Notes under the pieces: generated by a model
What the model saw: only the letters and a program-made list of their open reading frames with translations
Told to the model about the DNA's origin: nothing
The model's database searches: none
Assembly (NCBI GenBank): GCA_946887385.1
Contig: CAMPKU010000064.1
Coordinates: 1 to 18,340 of the forward strand
From: an uncultured Gammaproteobacteria bacterium
GTDB lineage: Bacteria; Pseudomonadota; Gammaproteobacteria; Rariloculales; Rariloculaceae
Direction of reading: 5' to 3'
Length of the DNA stretch: 18,340 bases
Program-made: the position numbers and the translations under genes
In this document: in pieces, positions 8,528 through 17,225 of the stretch
Numbering within the stretch: the first letter of the stretch is position 1
Layout of the letters: each line of letters begins with the position of its first letter

Positions 8528-10583
8528 AGGCGGGCACGTCCGAAAGCACGACCTCGGGCTCGTGGACGTAGTGGCCTTCCATGTAGGCCACGCCGAGCTG
8601 GAATAGCACGGCCATCGTATTGGCGTCCTCGACGCGCTCGGCGATCGTCTGGATGTCGCGATTCGCCGCCGCGTGCACGTACACGCGCACCTTCTCTTGC
8701 AGTGCGGCGTCGGTGGCGATGCCCTGCATCAACGAGCCGTCGATCTTCAAGAAATCCATGGGCGTTTGCGCGAGGATGCGGCCGGAGTCGCGGCCGACGC
8801 CGAAGTTCTCGATGGCGAACCGGTGGCCCATCGAGCGCAGCTTCTCCGCGAGCGCCTGCGTTTGCGTCAAGTACTGCGTGGCGTTTTCCTCGCTCACCTG
8901 GAAGCACAGGCGGCCGGCTTCGACCTTGGAGCTGCGGACGGCCTTCGTGAGCCAGTCGACCAAGGTCTTGTCGATCACCGATTCGGCCGACAGCTTGATG
9001 AACACGCAATCGAGCGGCGTCTTCGCGCAGAACCCCAGGCTCGCGCCGATGACCCAGCGATCGATGGCGCGCATCAAGCGGTTGCGAAACGCAGCCGGCA
9101 TGAACTCGGCCGCGGCGACCTCGTCGCCTTGCAAGTCGATCATCCGCAGCACCGTGTCGTACATCACCTGCTGCTCGCCGCCCAGGCTCGCGATCGGCAG
9201 GTGTGCGAGCCTGAAGCGATTCTCCATGAGCGCGGTCTTGATCTGCTGTACCCAGATCTCGTCGAAGCGCTGCACGCGCGTGCTTTCGTCGGAGGTTTGC
9301 TGAAGCACGACTCGATTGCCGCCTTCGTCGCGGCCAATCTGGTTCGAACGCCGCGCCTCGGCGATCAACGCGTCGAGCCGCTCCGTGGCCGGCCCCACTT
9401 CGGCGAGCCCGATCGTGCACGTCATCGACAGGGTGTTGTGCGCGCTCTCGTAGATTCGCTCGGCGATACGCGCCACGGCGTTGTGCGCCCACGCTTCCAC
9501 GTCGCGCAGCGTGCCGCGCTCGAGAAACAGCGTGAAGATTTGCCCGCCGAAGCGCCCGTACAGGTCGTGCGGCTGCGTGAGCTGGCGAAGCTGCTCGGCG
9601 ATTTGCACGAGCACGTCCTCGCTGGCAATCGACCCGATCTGCTCCTCGATCTCGCGGAATTTGTCGGGCCGGATGTAGGCGAGCGCGCGCACGCCGTGGC
9701 CCCCGCCGGCGTCGAGGCGGTCGGTGAGAATCTCCAGGAACCGGCGGCGATGATAAAAACCCGTCGCAGGATCCATGTGCACCACGTGCTCGACGAGATC
9801 TTCGGGCTCGCGCGTCTCGGCCGGCCGACGCGGCACGCTCAACTTGACGGCAGGGTCGCCATCGACGGAAGTGGCCTCGAGCTGCAAATCGACGGGCAGC
9901 TTCTCGCCGGCGCTCGTGGTGGCCACCGCCTTGATCGACTCGCCGGCCCACTGGCCCTTGCCGCACGCCGCGAGCGCGCCCTTGAGCGCGGCTTTGCTGC
10001 CCGCGTCGAACAAGTCCATCAGAGGGCAGCCGAGCAGCGACTCCGCGCTCTCGTGACCGAGCAGATCCGCCCAGGCTTGGTTCGCGTCGACGAGGATGCC
10101 CTCCTGCACGTGGGCGATCGCGTCGACGGAGCCCGCCATGAACGCCTTGAGCTGTTTCTTGTATTGGTTGGCGGAGAACAGCGTCTCGTTCAAGGCGCGC
10201 TCGAGCCTGAACGCGCGCAGCTCGCGCTCGGCGACGCTGCGCAGGCGGTCGGTTTGGCCGTGCGACACCAGGTCCTGCGCGCCTGCGAGCAGCGCCTCGG
10301 CGATATCGGTCTCCTGCGCCACCTGGCTCACGACCACGAGCGGCACGGTGCCCGCCGCCTTCTGCTTGATCTTCGCGATCTCGCGGATCGGGGCCGGCAG
10401 GCTGTCGGGGAAGAAGCACAGGAGCTCGGGGGCGTGGTCGTCGATCGCGCCCGCGAGCGCGTCGACTTTCGCCACCCAATGACACCGCACCGGATGGCCG
10501 CCATCGCGCAGCGAACGGTTGACGAGCTCGACGTCGTCTTCGCGACCGCTGAGCACGATGAGCGGAACCGGGCTTAAGGGCAT
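8514..10583 (-). CDS. fimX: FimX-like protein: REC-like, PAS, degenerate GGDEF and EAL domains
   Basis: At 689 residues the protein has nearly the same length and order as Pseudomonas FimX. A response-regulator-like N-terminus (about 5-120; '[20 protein letters not shown]') is followed by PAS (about 143-250), a GGDEF domain beginning [12 protein letters not shown] (271-282), and an EAL domain (about 440-680). The GGDEF signature is GGQIF (346-350), and the EAL position reads YDTVL (475-479). The metal-binding DDFG is ENFG (592-595), so neither cyclase nor phosphodiesterase activity is expected. The EAL fold probably serves as a c-di-GMP receptor, as FimX does when it drives type IV pilus assembly with PilZ/PilB at the cell pole. 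FimV, another pilus factor, lies 7 kb away. The ATG is preceded by no strong ribosome-binding site. It lies 97 bp downstream of epmB and may share its transcript. Confidence 0.8.
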   Translation of the reverse strand: MPLSPVPLIVLSGREDDVELVNRSLRDGGHPVRCHWVAKVDALAGAIDDHAPELLCFFPDSLPAPIREIAKIKQKAAGTVPLVVVSQVAQETDIAEALLAGAQDLVSHGQTDRLRSVAERELRAFRLERALNETLFSANQYKKQLKAFMAGSVDAIAHVQEGILVDANQAWADLLGHESAESLLGCPLMDLFDAGSKAALKGALAACGKGQWAGESIKAVATTSAGEKLPVDLQLEATSVDGDPAVKLSVPRRPAETREPEDLVEHVVHMDPATGFYHRRRFLEILTDRLDAGGGHGVRALAYIRPDKFREIEEQIGSIASEDVLVQIAEQLRQLTQPHDLYGRFGGQIFTLFLERGTLRDVEAWAHNAVARIAERIYESAHNTLSMTCTIGLAEVGPATERLDALIAEARRSNQIGRDEGGNRVVLQQTSDESTRVQRFDEIWVQQIKTALMENRFRLAHLPIASLGGEQQVMYDTVLRMIDLQGDEVAAAEFMPAAFRNRLMRAIDRWVIGASLGFCAKTPLDCVFIKLSAESVIDKTLVDWLTKAVRSSKVEAGRLCFQVSEENATQYLTQTQALAEKLRSMGHRFAIENFGVGRDSGRILAQTPMDFLKIDGSLMQGIATDAALQEKVRVYVHAAANRDIQTIAERVEDANTMAVLFQLGVAYMEGHYVHEPEVVLSDVPASTRR

Positions 10584-10680
10584 GCCGTAGTTATTCGAGG
10601 GCGAGGGTGGCAGTGTAAGCAGCGTCGTGCGCGCCCAGAGCGACGCGGGTCACAATCGCTGCAGGGCTCCGCAGAAACCG

Positions 10681-11721
10681 CTAGGCGATGAGGGTTTTAC
10701 TTAACTCTCCGGGCGTCTCGCGGACGAGGCGCGGCACGAGATAGCCCGGCAGCCGTGCCCGCAAGGCGGCCACGAGCTGCACACCCGCGCGCTCGTCGAC
10801 GTCGAAGTGCGCGGCGCCGGCCACGCGGTCGAGCAGGTGCAGGTAGTACGGCAGTACGCCGCACGCGAATAACCGCTCGCTCAAGGCGGCGAGCACGCCG
10901 GCATCGTCGTTCACGCCGCGCAGCAGCACGGACTGGTTCAGCAGCGCCGTGACGGCGGGCTTCAGCGCGTCGAGCGCGCGTTCGACGCTGCCATCGAGCT
11001 CGTTCGCGTGATTGGCGTGCAGCACCACCACCACCCGCAGCCGTGTGCCGCGCAGCACGCGCACCAGGCCCTCGTCGACGCGCTCGGGCAGCGCGACCGG
11101 AAAGCGCGTGTGAAAGCGCACCGTCGTCACGCCCGCATCGGCGAGCCGGCCGATGAGCTCGCCGAGGCGGCGGTTGGAGAGCGAAAGCGGATCGCCGCCG
11201 CTCAAGATGGCCTCGCGGATGTCAGAGGCGCTGCGCAGCTCGGCGAGCGCGGCCGACCAGTCGGCTCGCGCCGCGAGCTGTACCGGGTACGGAAACTCGC
11301 GGCGAAAACAGTAGCGGCAGTGCAGGGGGCACGCGCCGCTCGCGATCAGCAGCACGCGGCCCGGGTATTTGCGGATGACGCCGTGGGCCGCGAGCCCCTG
11401 CTCGCGCACGGGATCGGCCGTGAAGCCGGCGGCGACGTTGAGCTCGGCCGCGGCAGGCCACACTTGCTTGAGCAGCGGGTCGTGCGGATCGCGTTTGCGC
11501 ATGCGCGCCACGAAGCCGCGCGGAACGAGCAGCGGAAACGAAGTGCTCGCCGCGGGCCCGAGCGCACCCGGCGGCAGCTCGAGCAAGCGCGTAAGCTCCT
11601 CAGGATCGCGTACCGCGGCGCGCAGCTCGGCCTGCCACGACGGCACCGGCAGCGGCGCGGGCGGTGTCTTTGGCGCGACCGGCTCGGCGCGCTGCGGGCG
11701 AACGGCGTCGTTCGTGATCAT
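10681..11721 (-). CDS. epmB: EF-P beta-lysylation protein EpmB (lysine 2,3-aminomutase)
   Basis: The 346-residue protein is a radical-SAM enzyme of the KamA family that turns (S)-alpha-lysine into (R)-beta-lysine for EF-P. The cluster motif is C131-x3-C135-x2-C138 (ACPLHCRYCFRR), followed by LSGGDPLS (173-180). The C-terminal PYYLHLLDRVAGAAHF (291-306) is characteristic of the family, probably PLP- and substrate-binding. It lacks the Zn-binding C-terminal extension of clostridial lysine 2,3-aminomutase, as expected for EpmB. The ATG start is at 11721; residues 1-30 are Pro/Ala-rich and poorly conserved. It diverges from efp with a 94-bp gap, a strong contextual support for the call. Confidence 0.95.
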   Translation of the reverse strand: MITNDAVRPQRAEPVAPKTPPAPLPVPSWQAELRAAVRDPEELTRLLELPPGALGPAASTSFPLLVPRGFVARMRKRDPHDPLLKQVWPAAAELNVAAGFTADPVREQGLAAHGVIRKYPGRVLLIASGACPLHCRYCFRREFPYPVQLAARADWSAALAELRSASDIREAILSGGDPLSLSNRRLGELIGRLADAGVTTVRFHTRFPVALPERVDEGLVRVLRGTRLRVVVVLHANHANELDGSVERALDALKPAVTALLNQSVLLRGVNDDAGVLAALSERLFACGVLPYYLHLLDRVAGAAHFDVDERAGVQLVAALRARLPGYLVPRLVRETPGELSKTLIA

Positions 11722-11774
11722 GGGTTGAAGGATGGCCGCGCGCGGCGGCGTTCGTGTTCCGAAGAGCTAGAGAG

Positions 11775-11780
11775 TATGAT
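11775..11780 (+). promoter_or_regulatory. Candidate -10 box of the efp promoter
   Basis: TATGAT is a 5/6 match, 35 bp before the efp ATG, in the only intergenic space upstream. The -35 region is weak (TTCGTG at 11751-11756, 18-bp spacer). A small GGTTT/AAACC hairpin (11790-11805) lies in the leader; the efp ribosome-binding site is poor (TAAG). Confidence 0.4.
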
Positions 11781-11815
11781 CCCGCGCTCGGTTTTTCTCG
11801 AAACCTAAGTTTCTC

Positions 11816-12385
11816 ATGGCATTTTACAGCACGAACGAATTCAAGAGCGGGCTCAAAATCCTGCTCGACGGCGATCCCTACGCCATCCTCGAGAACGAGT
11901 ACGTCAAGCCGGGCAAGGGCCAGGCGTTCAATCGCGTCAAAGTGCGCAACTTGAAGACGGGCCGCGTCGTGGAGAAGACCTTCAAGTCCGGCGATACGGC
12001 CGAAGGCGCCGACGTCGTCGACCAGGATATGCAGTTTCTCTACAGCGACGGCCAGTTCTGGCACTTCATGGTGCCCGACACGTTCGAGCAGGTGGCGGCC
12101 GGCGAAGCCGCCGTTGCCGACGCGAAGAATTGGATGAAGGAACAAGAAACCTGCATCGTGACGCTCTGGAACGGCGTGCCCCTCTACGTGGCGCCGCCCA
12201 ATCACGTCGAGCTCAAGATCGTCGAGACGGACCCCGGTATTCGCGGCGACACGGCCACGGGCGGCCAAAAGCCCGCCAAGCTCGAAACCGGCGCCGTGGT
12301 CCGCGTGCCGCTGTTCATCAACGAAGGCGAAGTGATCCGCGTCGACACGCGCACCGGCAACTACATCTCGCGCGTCAAGCAGTAG
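11816..12385 (+). CDS. efp: Elongation factor P
   Basis: The 189-residue protein has the normal EF-P length and three beta-barrel domains. The tip loop of domain I reads [10 protein letters not shown], with Lys34 in the exact position that EpmA modifies with beta-lysine in E. coli. The middle OB-like domain includes the conserved [10 protein letters not shown] (45 residues on), and the C-terminal domain ends with the signature '[20 protein letters not shown]' region. EF-P enters the ribosomal E site and rescues stalling at polyproline stretches. The ATG at 11816 gives the expected N-terminus ([12 protein letters not shown]). epmB lies divergently upstream and epmA converges downstream, so the substrate and both enzymes of the pathway sit together. 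Confidence 0.98.
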   Translation: MAFYSTNEFKSGLKILLDGDPYAILENEYVKPGKGQAFNRVKVRNLKTGRVVEKTFKSGDTAEGADVVDQDMQFLYSDGQFWHFMVPDTFEQVAAGEAAVADAKNWMKEQETCIVTLWNGVPLYVAPPNHVELKIVETDPGIRGDTATGGQKPAKLETGAVVRVPLFINEGEVIRVDTRTGNYISRVKQ

Positions 12386-12406
12386 CGCCGGCGCTGCCGC
12401 GCTTCC

Positions 12407-12436
12407 GGGGACGGATTTATAAATCCGTCCCCTCTT
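12407..12436. repeat. Dispersed palindromic repeat, copy 2
   Basis: Bases 12407-12432 are a 26-bp perfect palindrome with arm GGGGACGGATTTA. The 28 bp at 12409-12436 are identical to 1147-1174. The element lies between the convergent efp and epmA stops and gives epmA its final codons (EGTDL) and TAA stop, in the same frame and orientation as in xseB. It can fold in both transcripts and may act as a two-way terminator or mRNA stabiliser. The origin is probably a REP-like element (inference). Confidence 0.88.
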
Positions 12437-13400
12437 GTCGATGCGTAAAGCTCATCACCCCCGCCAAGCTATCTTCCCCAATAGCCAACGCCACCAGCCG
12501 ATCAAACCCAAGCGCCACCCCCGCACAGTCCGGTAGCGACGCGAGCGCTCGCAGCAGCGCCTCGTCGAGCGGCGGCCTGTCTTGACCGTTTGCGCGGCGA
12601 ATTTCGAGCTCGCGCTCGAAGCGGCGCCGCTGCTCGACGGCGTCGGTCAGCTCCTGGAAGCCGTTCGCGAGCTCGATCCCGCCGCTGAACGCCTCGAAGC
12701 GCGCTGCGACGGGCGGCTCGGTGGGCTTCAAGCGCGCGAGCGCAGCTTGGCTCGCCGGGTAGTCGTAGACGAACGTGAGGGCCGCCGGGTCGAAGCTCGC
12801 GAGCACCGCCGTGCCCATGCACAGATCCAGCACGGCGTCGTGCGTGAGGCCGCGCGGCACCTCGATGCCGCGGCGCTCGAGCCGCCCTGCGAGCTCGCCG
12901 GCCGGCGCGTCCGGACCCACGCCGAGCGCGCCCTGCAGCGCCTCGGCGTAACGCAGCCGCACGATGCGCCTGGCCGCCACCGCGCCGCCTTGCGCGGCCG
13001 CGGCGAGCGCGGTCTCGATGAGCTCGGCCACCTCCGTCATGAGCCGTTGCTCGTCGAAGCCCACGCGGTACCACTCGAGCAGCGTGAACTCCGGTTGATG
13101 CCAACGGCCGAGCTCGTCGTCGCGGAACACGCGGCAGAGCTGATAGATGTCGCCGCTGCCGGCAGACAGCAGCCGCTTCATCGCGAATTCCGGCGACGTA
13201 TGCAGATAGAGGCGCGCTTCTCCTAAGCTGCGCGCGCCGGCGATCACGCTTTCGATGGCGGGGTCCGTGGCGCCGGAGGAGGAGAGCATGGGCGTCTCCA
13301 CCTCGAGCACGCCGCGAGCCGCGAAGAACGAGCGGATCGCGGTTTGCATCGCGGCGCGCCGGCGCAGCGTGTGAAGCGATGCGCCAAGCTCGTACGTCAC
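12417..13400 (-). CDS. epmA: EF-P--(R)-beta-lysine ligase EpmA
   Basis: The 327-residue protein is a stand-alone class II lysyl-tRNA synthetase-like ligase (GenX/PoxA/YjeA) that attaches beta-lysine to EF-P Lys34. Motif 1 lies around VLEVETPMLSSSGATDP (31-47), motif 2 is FRDDELGRWHQPEFTLLEWY (92-111), and motif 3 is GVALGFDRLVALAIG (294-308). The tRNA anticodon-binding domain is absent, as expected for EpmA. The start is GTG at 13400, 4 bp after the psd stop, with GGGAG 9 bases upstream in the psd tail; the next Met (codon 18) would remove conserved helix. The last five residues, EGTDL, come from the palindromic repeat and extend past the usual end. The final 40 codons also have shifted codon use. 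Confidence 0.96.
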   Translation of the reverse strand: MTYELGASLHTLRRRAAMQTAIRSFFAARGVLEVETPMLSSSGATDPAIESVIAGARSLGEARLYLHTSPEFAMKRLLSAGSGDIYQLCRVFRDDELGRWHQPEFTLLEWYRVGFDEQRLMTEVAELIETALAAAAQGGAVAARRIVRLRYAEALQGALGVGPDAPAGELAGRLERRGIEVPRGLTHDAVLDLCMGTAVLASFDPAALTFVYDYPASQAALARLKPTEPPVAARFEAFSGGIELANGFQELTDAVEQRRRFERELEIRRANGQDRPPLDEALLRALASLPDCAGVALGFDRLVALAIGEDSLAGVMSFTHRQEGTDL

Positions 13401-13404
13401 GCCG

Positions 13405-14250
13405 TCAGGCTCCCGTGAACGCCCCGAGCGCCTCGCCCATGCGCACGGCGTCCCCGTCCTTCAAGCCCGGCGCGAAACCGAAGGCGGCCGAGCCGAGCAG
13501 CACCACGACCGTGGAGCCCATGTTGAAGCGGCCGATCTCTTCGCCGCGACCCACGGCGCGCGGCGGCTGCTCGACGAGCTCGCGCGGCGCGCCGCTCACG
13601 ATCTCGCCGTGCGCGAACGTGCTGATGCTCGATACGTTCAGCGCGCCGACCAGCACCACCACCATGCTGCCGTGCTCCGTGTCGAACCAGCACACGACGC
13701 GCTCGTTGCGGCAGAAGAGCCGCGGAATCGCCGCGGCCGTGGCGCGGCTCACGCTGAAGCGCGAGCCGGGAATGTAGCGCGTGCGCGTGAGGCGCGCCGC
13801 GAGCGGCGCGTGGACGCGGTGGTAGTTGTGCGGCGCCAGATAGATCGTGAAGTAGCGCCCGCCGGCGAGCGCTTCGACCTGGGGGCCGGTTTCCGCGAGC
13901 AGCTCGACGAGCGTGTACTCGCTGCCTTTGGCCTGGTACACGCGGCCGCGGTCGACCACGCCGTGCTCGGTGAGGAGGCCGTCGGCCGGGCTCACCAGCG
14001 CCGGCGCGGCGGCCAGCGGCCGCGCGCCGGCTTTGAGCTCGCGCGTGAAGAATTCGTTGAACGTGGCGTAGCTATCGAGATCTGCGTTCGCCGCTTCGCT
14101 CATGTCCACGCCGTAGGCCTTCGCGAACCAGCGCGTGAGCGGCCGCTTGAGCCACGGCAGCCGCGAGCGCGTGGCGCGATACACGATGGCCGACGAAAGG
14201 TTCTTCGGGATCAGGTGCTGCGTGAGCCGCACCCACGGCGAACGCGTCAT
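13405..14250 (-). CDS. psd: Phosphatidylserine decarboxylase proenzyme
   Basis: The 281-residue proenzyme makes phosphatidylethanolamine from phosphatidylserine at the inner membrane. It cleaves itself to give a pyruvoyl group at the serine of the MGST motif (Ser246); E. coli has LGST. The other catalytic residues are present: Asp90 in SPADG and the His of HNYHRVHAP (141-149). PGSRFSVSR and FARNERV-like 'FCRNERVVCWFDTEHG' are also typical. The ATG at 14250 overlaps the stop of the SCO gene (ATGA), indicating translational coupling; longer in-frame extensions upstream are only the antisense or out-of-frame reading of that gene. epmA follows after 4 bp. psd and epmA are also neighbours in E. 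coli. Confidence 0.96.
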   Translation of the reverse strand: MTRSPWVRLTQHLIPKNLSSAIVYRATRSRLPWLKRPLTRWFAKAYGVDMSEAANADLDSYATFNEFFTRELKAGARPLAAAPALVSPADGLLTEHGVVDRGRVYQAKGSEYTLVELLAETGPQVEALAGGRYFTIYLAPHNYHRVHAPLAARLTRTRYIPGSRFSVSRATAAAIPRLFCRNERVVCWFDTEHGSMVVVLVGALNVSSISTFAHGEIVSGAPRELVEQPPRAVGRGEEIGRFNMGSTVVVLLGSAAFGFAPGLKDGDAVRMGEALGAFTGA

Positions 14251-14870
14251 GCGCCGGGCGTTGCCGAGCCGCCGTGGCGCTGCCGGATGCGCAAGAAGTC
14301 GGCCGCGAGCACCTGCGGGTCGTGCGGTGCCGTGGAGACGGCGACCCAGTCGGCATTCGCATCGAGCACGTAGACGGCCGAGCTGTGCACTACGTTGTAA
14401 TCGGCGCCGCCGTGCTCGTGCTTCTCGACGGCCACGCCGAGAGCCGCGAGCAGCGGCGCGAGCGCTTCGTCGCTGCCCGTGACGCCGGCGAACTCGGGAT
14501 CGAAGTTGTTCAAGTACGCCGCGATGCGCTCCGGCGTGTCGCGGTTCGGATCCACGCTCACGAACAGGACGCGCGGCGTGAATCGCGGCGCGCGGCTCGC
14601 CACCTCCGCGCGAACTTGCGCAAGCATGCTCAAGGTCAACGGACACACGTCGGGGCAATGAGTGAAGCCGAAAAAGAGCAGCGTGAAGTTGCCTTCGAAA
14701 TCGCTGAGCTGCGTTTCGCGGCCCAGCGTGTCGACGAGCTGCACGTCGGCGAGCGCGCGCGGCTCGGGCAGCTCGGTGGCCGTGTCCGGCGCCGGGCCGC
14801 GCTGACCGCGCGGCAGCAAGAACATCGCCGCCACGAGCACGACGAGCGCCACGATGAGGATTCGCAACAT
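14247..14870 (-). CDS. SCO1/SenC-type copper chaperone
   Basis: The 207-residue protein has an N-terminal membrane anchor (about 3-19, LRILIVALVVLVAAMFL) and a thioredoxin-like domain facing the periplasm. The copper ligands are the cysteines of HCPDVCP (Cys72, Cys76) and the His of VVHSSAVYVLD (His162); FVSVDPNRDTPE (103-114) is the usual SCO signature. SCO proteins deliver copper, or reduce the cysteines, at the CuA site of cytochrome c oxidase. No oxidase gene is in the window. The ATG at 14870 has AGGA directly against it; GTG 14882 in the same frame is an alternative start. It heads an apparent sco-psd-epmA operon and diverges from prmB. Confidence 0.92.
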   Translation of the reverse strand: MLRILIVALVVLVAAMFLLPRGQRGPAPDTATELPEPRALADVQLVDTLGRETQLSDFEGNFTLLFFGFTHCPDVCPLTLSMLAQVRAEVASRAPRFTPRVLFVSVDPNRDTPERIAAYLNNFDPEFAGVTGSDEALAPLLAALGVAVEKHEHGGADYNVVHSSAVYVLDANADWVAVSTAPHDPQVLAADFLRIRQRHGGSATPGA

Positions 14871-14888
14871 TCCTGACAGCACGCGGCG

Positions 14889-14897
14889 ATTATCGCA
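14889..14897 (-). promoter_or_regulatory. Candidate extended -10 box for the sco-psd-epmA operon
   Basis: On the minus strand TGCGATAAT is an extended -10 motif (TGn plus 5/6 of TATAAT). It ends 18 bases before the ATG at 14870, so the leader would be only about 12 nt, or none if the GTG at 14882 is used. No convincing -35 box was seen. Confidence 0.35.
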
Positions 14898-14949
14898 TAC
14901 GCCGCAGCGGCGCCGGCGGTTGCGCACTGCAGGAGCCGCCGCCGGCGGT

Positions 14950-14955
14950 TATGAT
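14950..14955 (+). promoter_or_regulatory. Candidate -10 box of prmB-aroC
   Basis: TATGAT (5/6) ends 9 bases before the prmB ATG, so transcription would begin almost at the start codon. The 11-bp direct repeat CGCCGGCGGTT occurs at 14911-14921 and 14940-14950, just upstream. No clear -35 box was found. Confidence 0.35.
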
Positions 14956-14964
14956 GCGCGCCGC

Positions 14965-15870
14965 ATGACACCGGACGAGCTCGAGAGGCGGCTGCGCGCG
15001 GCGCGCGATGGCGACGATTGGACCCGCGCGCTCGCGGCGTTTTTCAGCGCGCACGAGCTGGCCTACGGGCACGGCACCGACAACGCCGGCGACGAGGCTT
15101 ACTGGCTGTTGCGCCACCTTCAGGAGTGGCGCGACGTCGACTTCGGCCTGCCGCCGGCGGCAGACCTCGCGCCGCGCGCCGTTGCGATCGCGCTGCGCCG
15201 CGTGCGGGAGCGCAAGCCGCTCGCGTACCTGATCAACGAGGCGTGGTTCGCGGCTTTGCGGTTCTACGTGGACGAGCGCGTGCTCGTGCCGCGCTCGCCG
15301 CTGGCGGAGGTTATCGAGCGCGGCTTGGCGCCGTGGTGCGCCGTGGCGCCCGGCGATCGTGTGCTCGACGCCTGCACGGGCAGCGGCTGCATCGCGATCG
15401 CGGTGGCGCACTACTGCGAGGGCGTGGACGTCGACGCCACGGACGTGTCGCCGGCGGCGTTGGCCGTGGCGGCCGTGAACGTCGAGCGGCATGGGCTCGA
15501 GCGCCGCGTGCACCTCATCGAAGCCGACCTTTTCCCGCCGGCGGCCGCGCGCTATCGCGCCATCGTGGCGAATCCGCCGTACGTGCCCGAGACGGACGTT
15601 GCGGCGCTGCCGCCGGAGTACCGGCACGAGCCTTCGCTCGGCCTTGCGAGCGGCGCGGACGGCTTCGCGGCGGCCGAGCGTATCCTGCGCGGCGCCGCGG
15701 AGCGGCTCACGGACGACGGCGCGTTGTTCCTCGAGCTCGGTGCCGGTGCCGAAGCATTCGCGGCGGCGCACCCGGGTCTGCCGCTGATCGCGATCGAATT
15801 CGAGCGCGCCGGCGACGGCGTGCTCGTGACGACTGCGGGCGAGCTCGAGGAGTTCTTTCGCGGGCGCTAA
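14965..15870 (+). CDS. prmB: Ribosomal protein L3 N5-glutamine methyltransferase
   Basis: The 301-residue protein is a class I SAM-dependent methyltransferase of the HemK/PrmB group that methylates a glutamine in ribosomal protein L3. The N-terminus has the PrmB-type FSAHELAYGHGTDNAGDEA (27-45), and the SAM-binding core is DACTGSGCIAIA (135-146). The catalytic NPPYVPE (203-209) binds the target glutamine, and VLVPRSPLAEVIERGL (107-122) favours PrmB over PrmC. The ATG at 14965 matches the family start; there is no ribosome-binding site directly upstream, and a five-codon frame (14951-14968, MMRAA) ends across the ATG. aroC follows after 60 bp, a pairing common in gammaproteobacteria. Confidence 0.93.
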   Translation: MTPDELERRLRAARDGDDWTRALAAFFSAHELAYGHGTDNAGDEAYWLLRHLQEWRDVDFGLPPAADLAPRAVAIALRRVRERKPLAYLINEAWFAALRFYVDERVLVPRSPLAEVIERGLAPWCAVAPGDRVLDACTGSGCIAIAVAHYCEGVDVDATDVSPAALAVAAVNVERHGLERRVHLIEADLFPPAAARYRAIVANPPYVPETDVAALPPEYRHEPSLGLASGADGFAAAERILRGAAERLTDDGALFLELGAGAEAFAAAHPGLPLIAIEFERAGDGVLVTTAGELEEFFRGR

Positions 15871-15930
15871 GCGCGCATCATGGCACCCTGCAGCGCGGCG
15901 CAACGCGTGCAAGCGGCCAGGTAGGAGCAC

Positions 15931-17034
15931 ATGGCGGGCGATACATACGGACGATTGTTCACGGTAACCACCTTCGGCGAGAGCCACGGGCCTGCGATGG
16001 GCTGCGTCGTCGACGGCTGCCCGCCGGGACTTGCACTCACCGAAGCCGACATCCAGAAAGATCTCGATCGGCGGCGCCCCGGCCGCTCGCGCCACGTCAC
16101 GCAGCGCCAGGAGCCCGACCAGGTGAAGATCCTGTCCGGCGTGTTCGAAGGGCGCACCACGGGCACGGCGATCGGCTTGCTCGTCGAGAACGTGGATCAG
16201 AAGAGCGGCGACTACTCGAAGATCAAAGACAGCTTTCGGCCCGGCCACGCCGACTACACGTATCAACAAAAGTACGGCATTCGCGATTACCGCGGCGGCG
16301 GGCGCGCCTCGGCGCGCGAGACGGTGATGCGCGTGGCCGCCGGTGCGATCGCGCGCAAGTATCTGGCCGAGCAGCTCGGCGTGTCGATTCGCGGTTATCT
16401 CGCGGAGATCGGGCCGTTCAAGCTGCGCGCGCTCGATCTCGAGCACGTCGACGACAATCCGTTTTTCAGCGCCGATCCGGACAAGATCCCGCAGCTCGAG
16501 GTGTTCTTGGACGAGCTGCGCAGGGCCGGCGATTCGATCGGCGCGCGCATCAATATCATCGCGGCGCACGTGCCCGTTGGATTGGGCGAGCCCGTGTTCG
16601 ACAAGCTCGAGGGTGAGATCGCCAAAGGGCTCATGAGCATCAACGCCGTCAAGGGCGTGGAATTCGGCGACGGCTTCGAGTGTGTGCGCCAGCGCGGCAG
16701 CGAGCATCGCGACGAGCTCACGCCGGACGGGTTCAAGAAGAACTCTTCGGGCGGCACGCTCGGCGGAATCTCGAGCGGCCAGGACATCCTGGTCAGCATC
16801 GCGTTGAAGCCGACCTCGAGCATCCAGGTGCCGGGCGCGACCGTGGACAAGGAGGGACGCGCCACGGAGATCGTGACGACGGGGCGGCACGACCCGTGCG
16901 TCGGGTTGCGCGCCACGCCGATCGCCGAAGCCATGCTGGCGCTCACGCTCATGGATCATTATCTACGGCATCGTGCGCAGAACGCCGACGTGCGGTCGAG
17001 CGTTCCCACCCTCGCGGCGCGGCAGACGTCCTGA
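15931..17034 (+). CDS. aroC: Chorismate synthase
   Basis: The 367-residue protein catalyses the last step of the shikimate pathway, 5-enolpyruvylshikimate 3-phosphate to chorismate, using reduced FMN. All three family signatures are present: GESHGPAMG (16-24), [17 protein letters not shown] (125-141) and [13 protein letters not shown] (318-330), plus the FMN-binding [15 protein letters not shown] (271-285). Length is normal. The ATG at 15931 follows AGGAG after 3 bases. It is the second gene after prmB on the same strand. A GC hairpin lies 17 bp after the stop. Confidence 0.98.
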   Translation: MAGDTYGRLFTVTTFGESHGPAMGCVVDGCPPGLALTEADIQKDLDRRRPGRSRHVTQRQEPDQVKILSGVFEGRTTGTAIGLLVENVDQKSGDYSKIKDSFRPGHADYTYQQKYGIRDYRGGGRASARETVMRVAAGAIARKYLAEQLGVSIRGYLAEIGPFKLRALDLEHVDDNPFFSADPDKIPQLEVFLDELRRAGDSIGARINIIAAHVPVGLGEPVFDKLEGEIAKGLMSINAVKGVEFGDGFECVRQRGSEHRDELTPDGFKKNSSGGTLGGISSGQDILVSIALKPTSSIQVPGATVDKEGRATEIVTTGRHDPCVGLRATPIAEAMLALTLMDHYLRHRAQNADVRSSVPTLAARQTS

Positions 17035-17050
17035 CCCGTCCGCCGTAAAA

Positions 17051-17075
17051 CTCGCCACGGCCGCGGCCGGGCGAG
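17051..17075 (+). terminator. Possible aroC terminator hairpin
   Basis: CTCGCC (17051-17056) pairs with GGCGAG (17070-17075) around a self-complementary CGGCCGCGGCCG (17058-17069). AAAA precedes the stem and TATTAT follows, which is only a weak U-tract. It is the first strong hairpin after the aroC stop. Confidence 0.45.
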
Positions 17076-17199
17076 TATTATGGTAAGTGAGGTGCCCGTC
17101 CGCGCTCGAGGCACGTGCCATCACGAAAGTCGAACGAGAATCACAGTCCGCCGGGCCCGCAAATTGTTAAATACCGCGGCGGATGTCCCTTGCGTCGCA

Positions 17200-17225
17200 C
17201 TGCGATTTCGCCCGCGGAATCGCAG
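17200..17225 (+). promoter_or_regulatory. Hairpin upstream of fimV
   Basis: CTGCGATTTCG and CGGAATCGCAG form an 11-bp stem (one G-U pair) with loop CCCG. No U-tract follows, so it may be a leader structure, an operator or an mRNA end. It lies 122 bp before the fimV start. Confidence 0.4.

Noticed and set aside
8673..10577. Plus-strand open frame of about 630 codons inside the FimX-like gene
   Set aside because: The minus-strand reading shows clear REC, PAS, GGDEF and EAL domains; the plus-strand product shows none.
14251..14658. Extended N-terminus for psd
   Set aside because: The extra 136 codons are an off-frame reading of the SCO gene; the ATG at 14250 overlaps the SCO stop as expected for coupled genes.
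14890..16959. Minus-strand open frame of about 690 codons across prmB and aroC
   Set aside because: It spans two well-identified genes and their gap, and its product has the composition of antisense GC-rich DNA.
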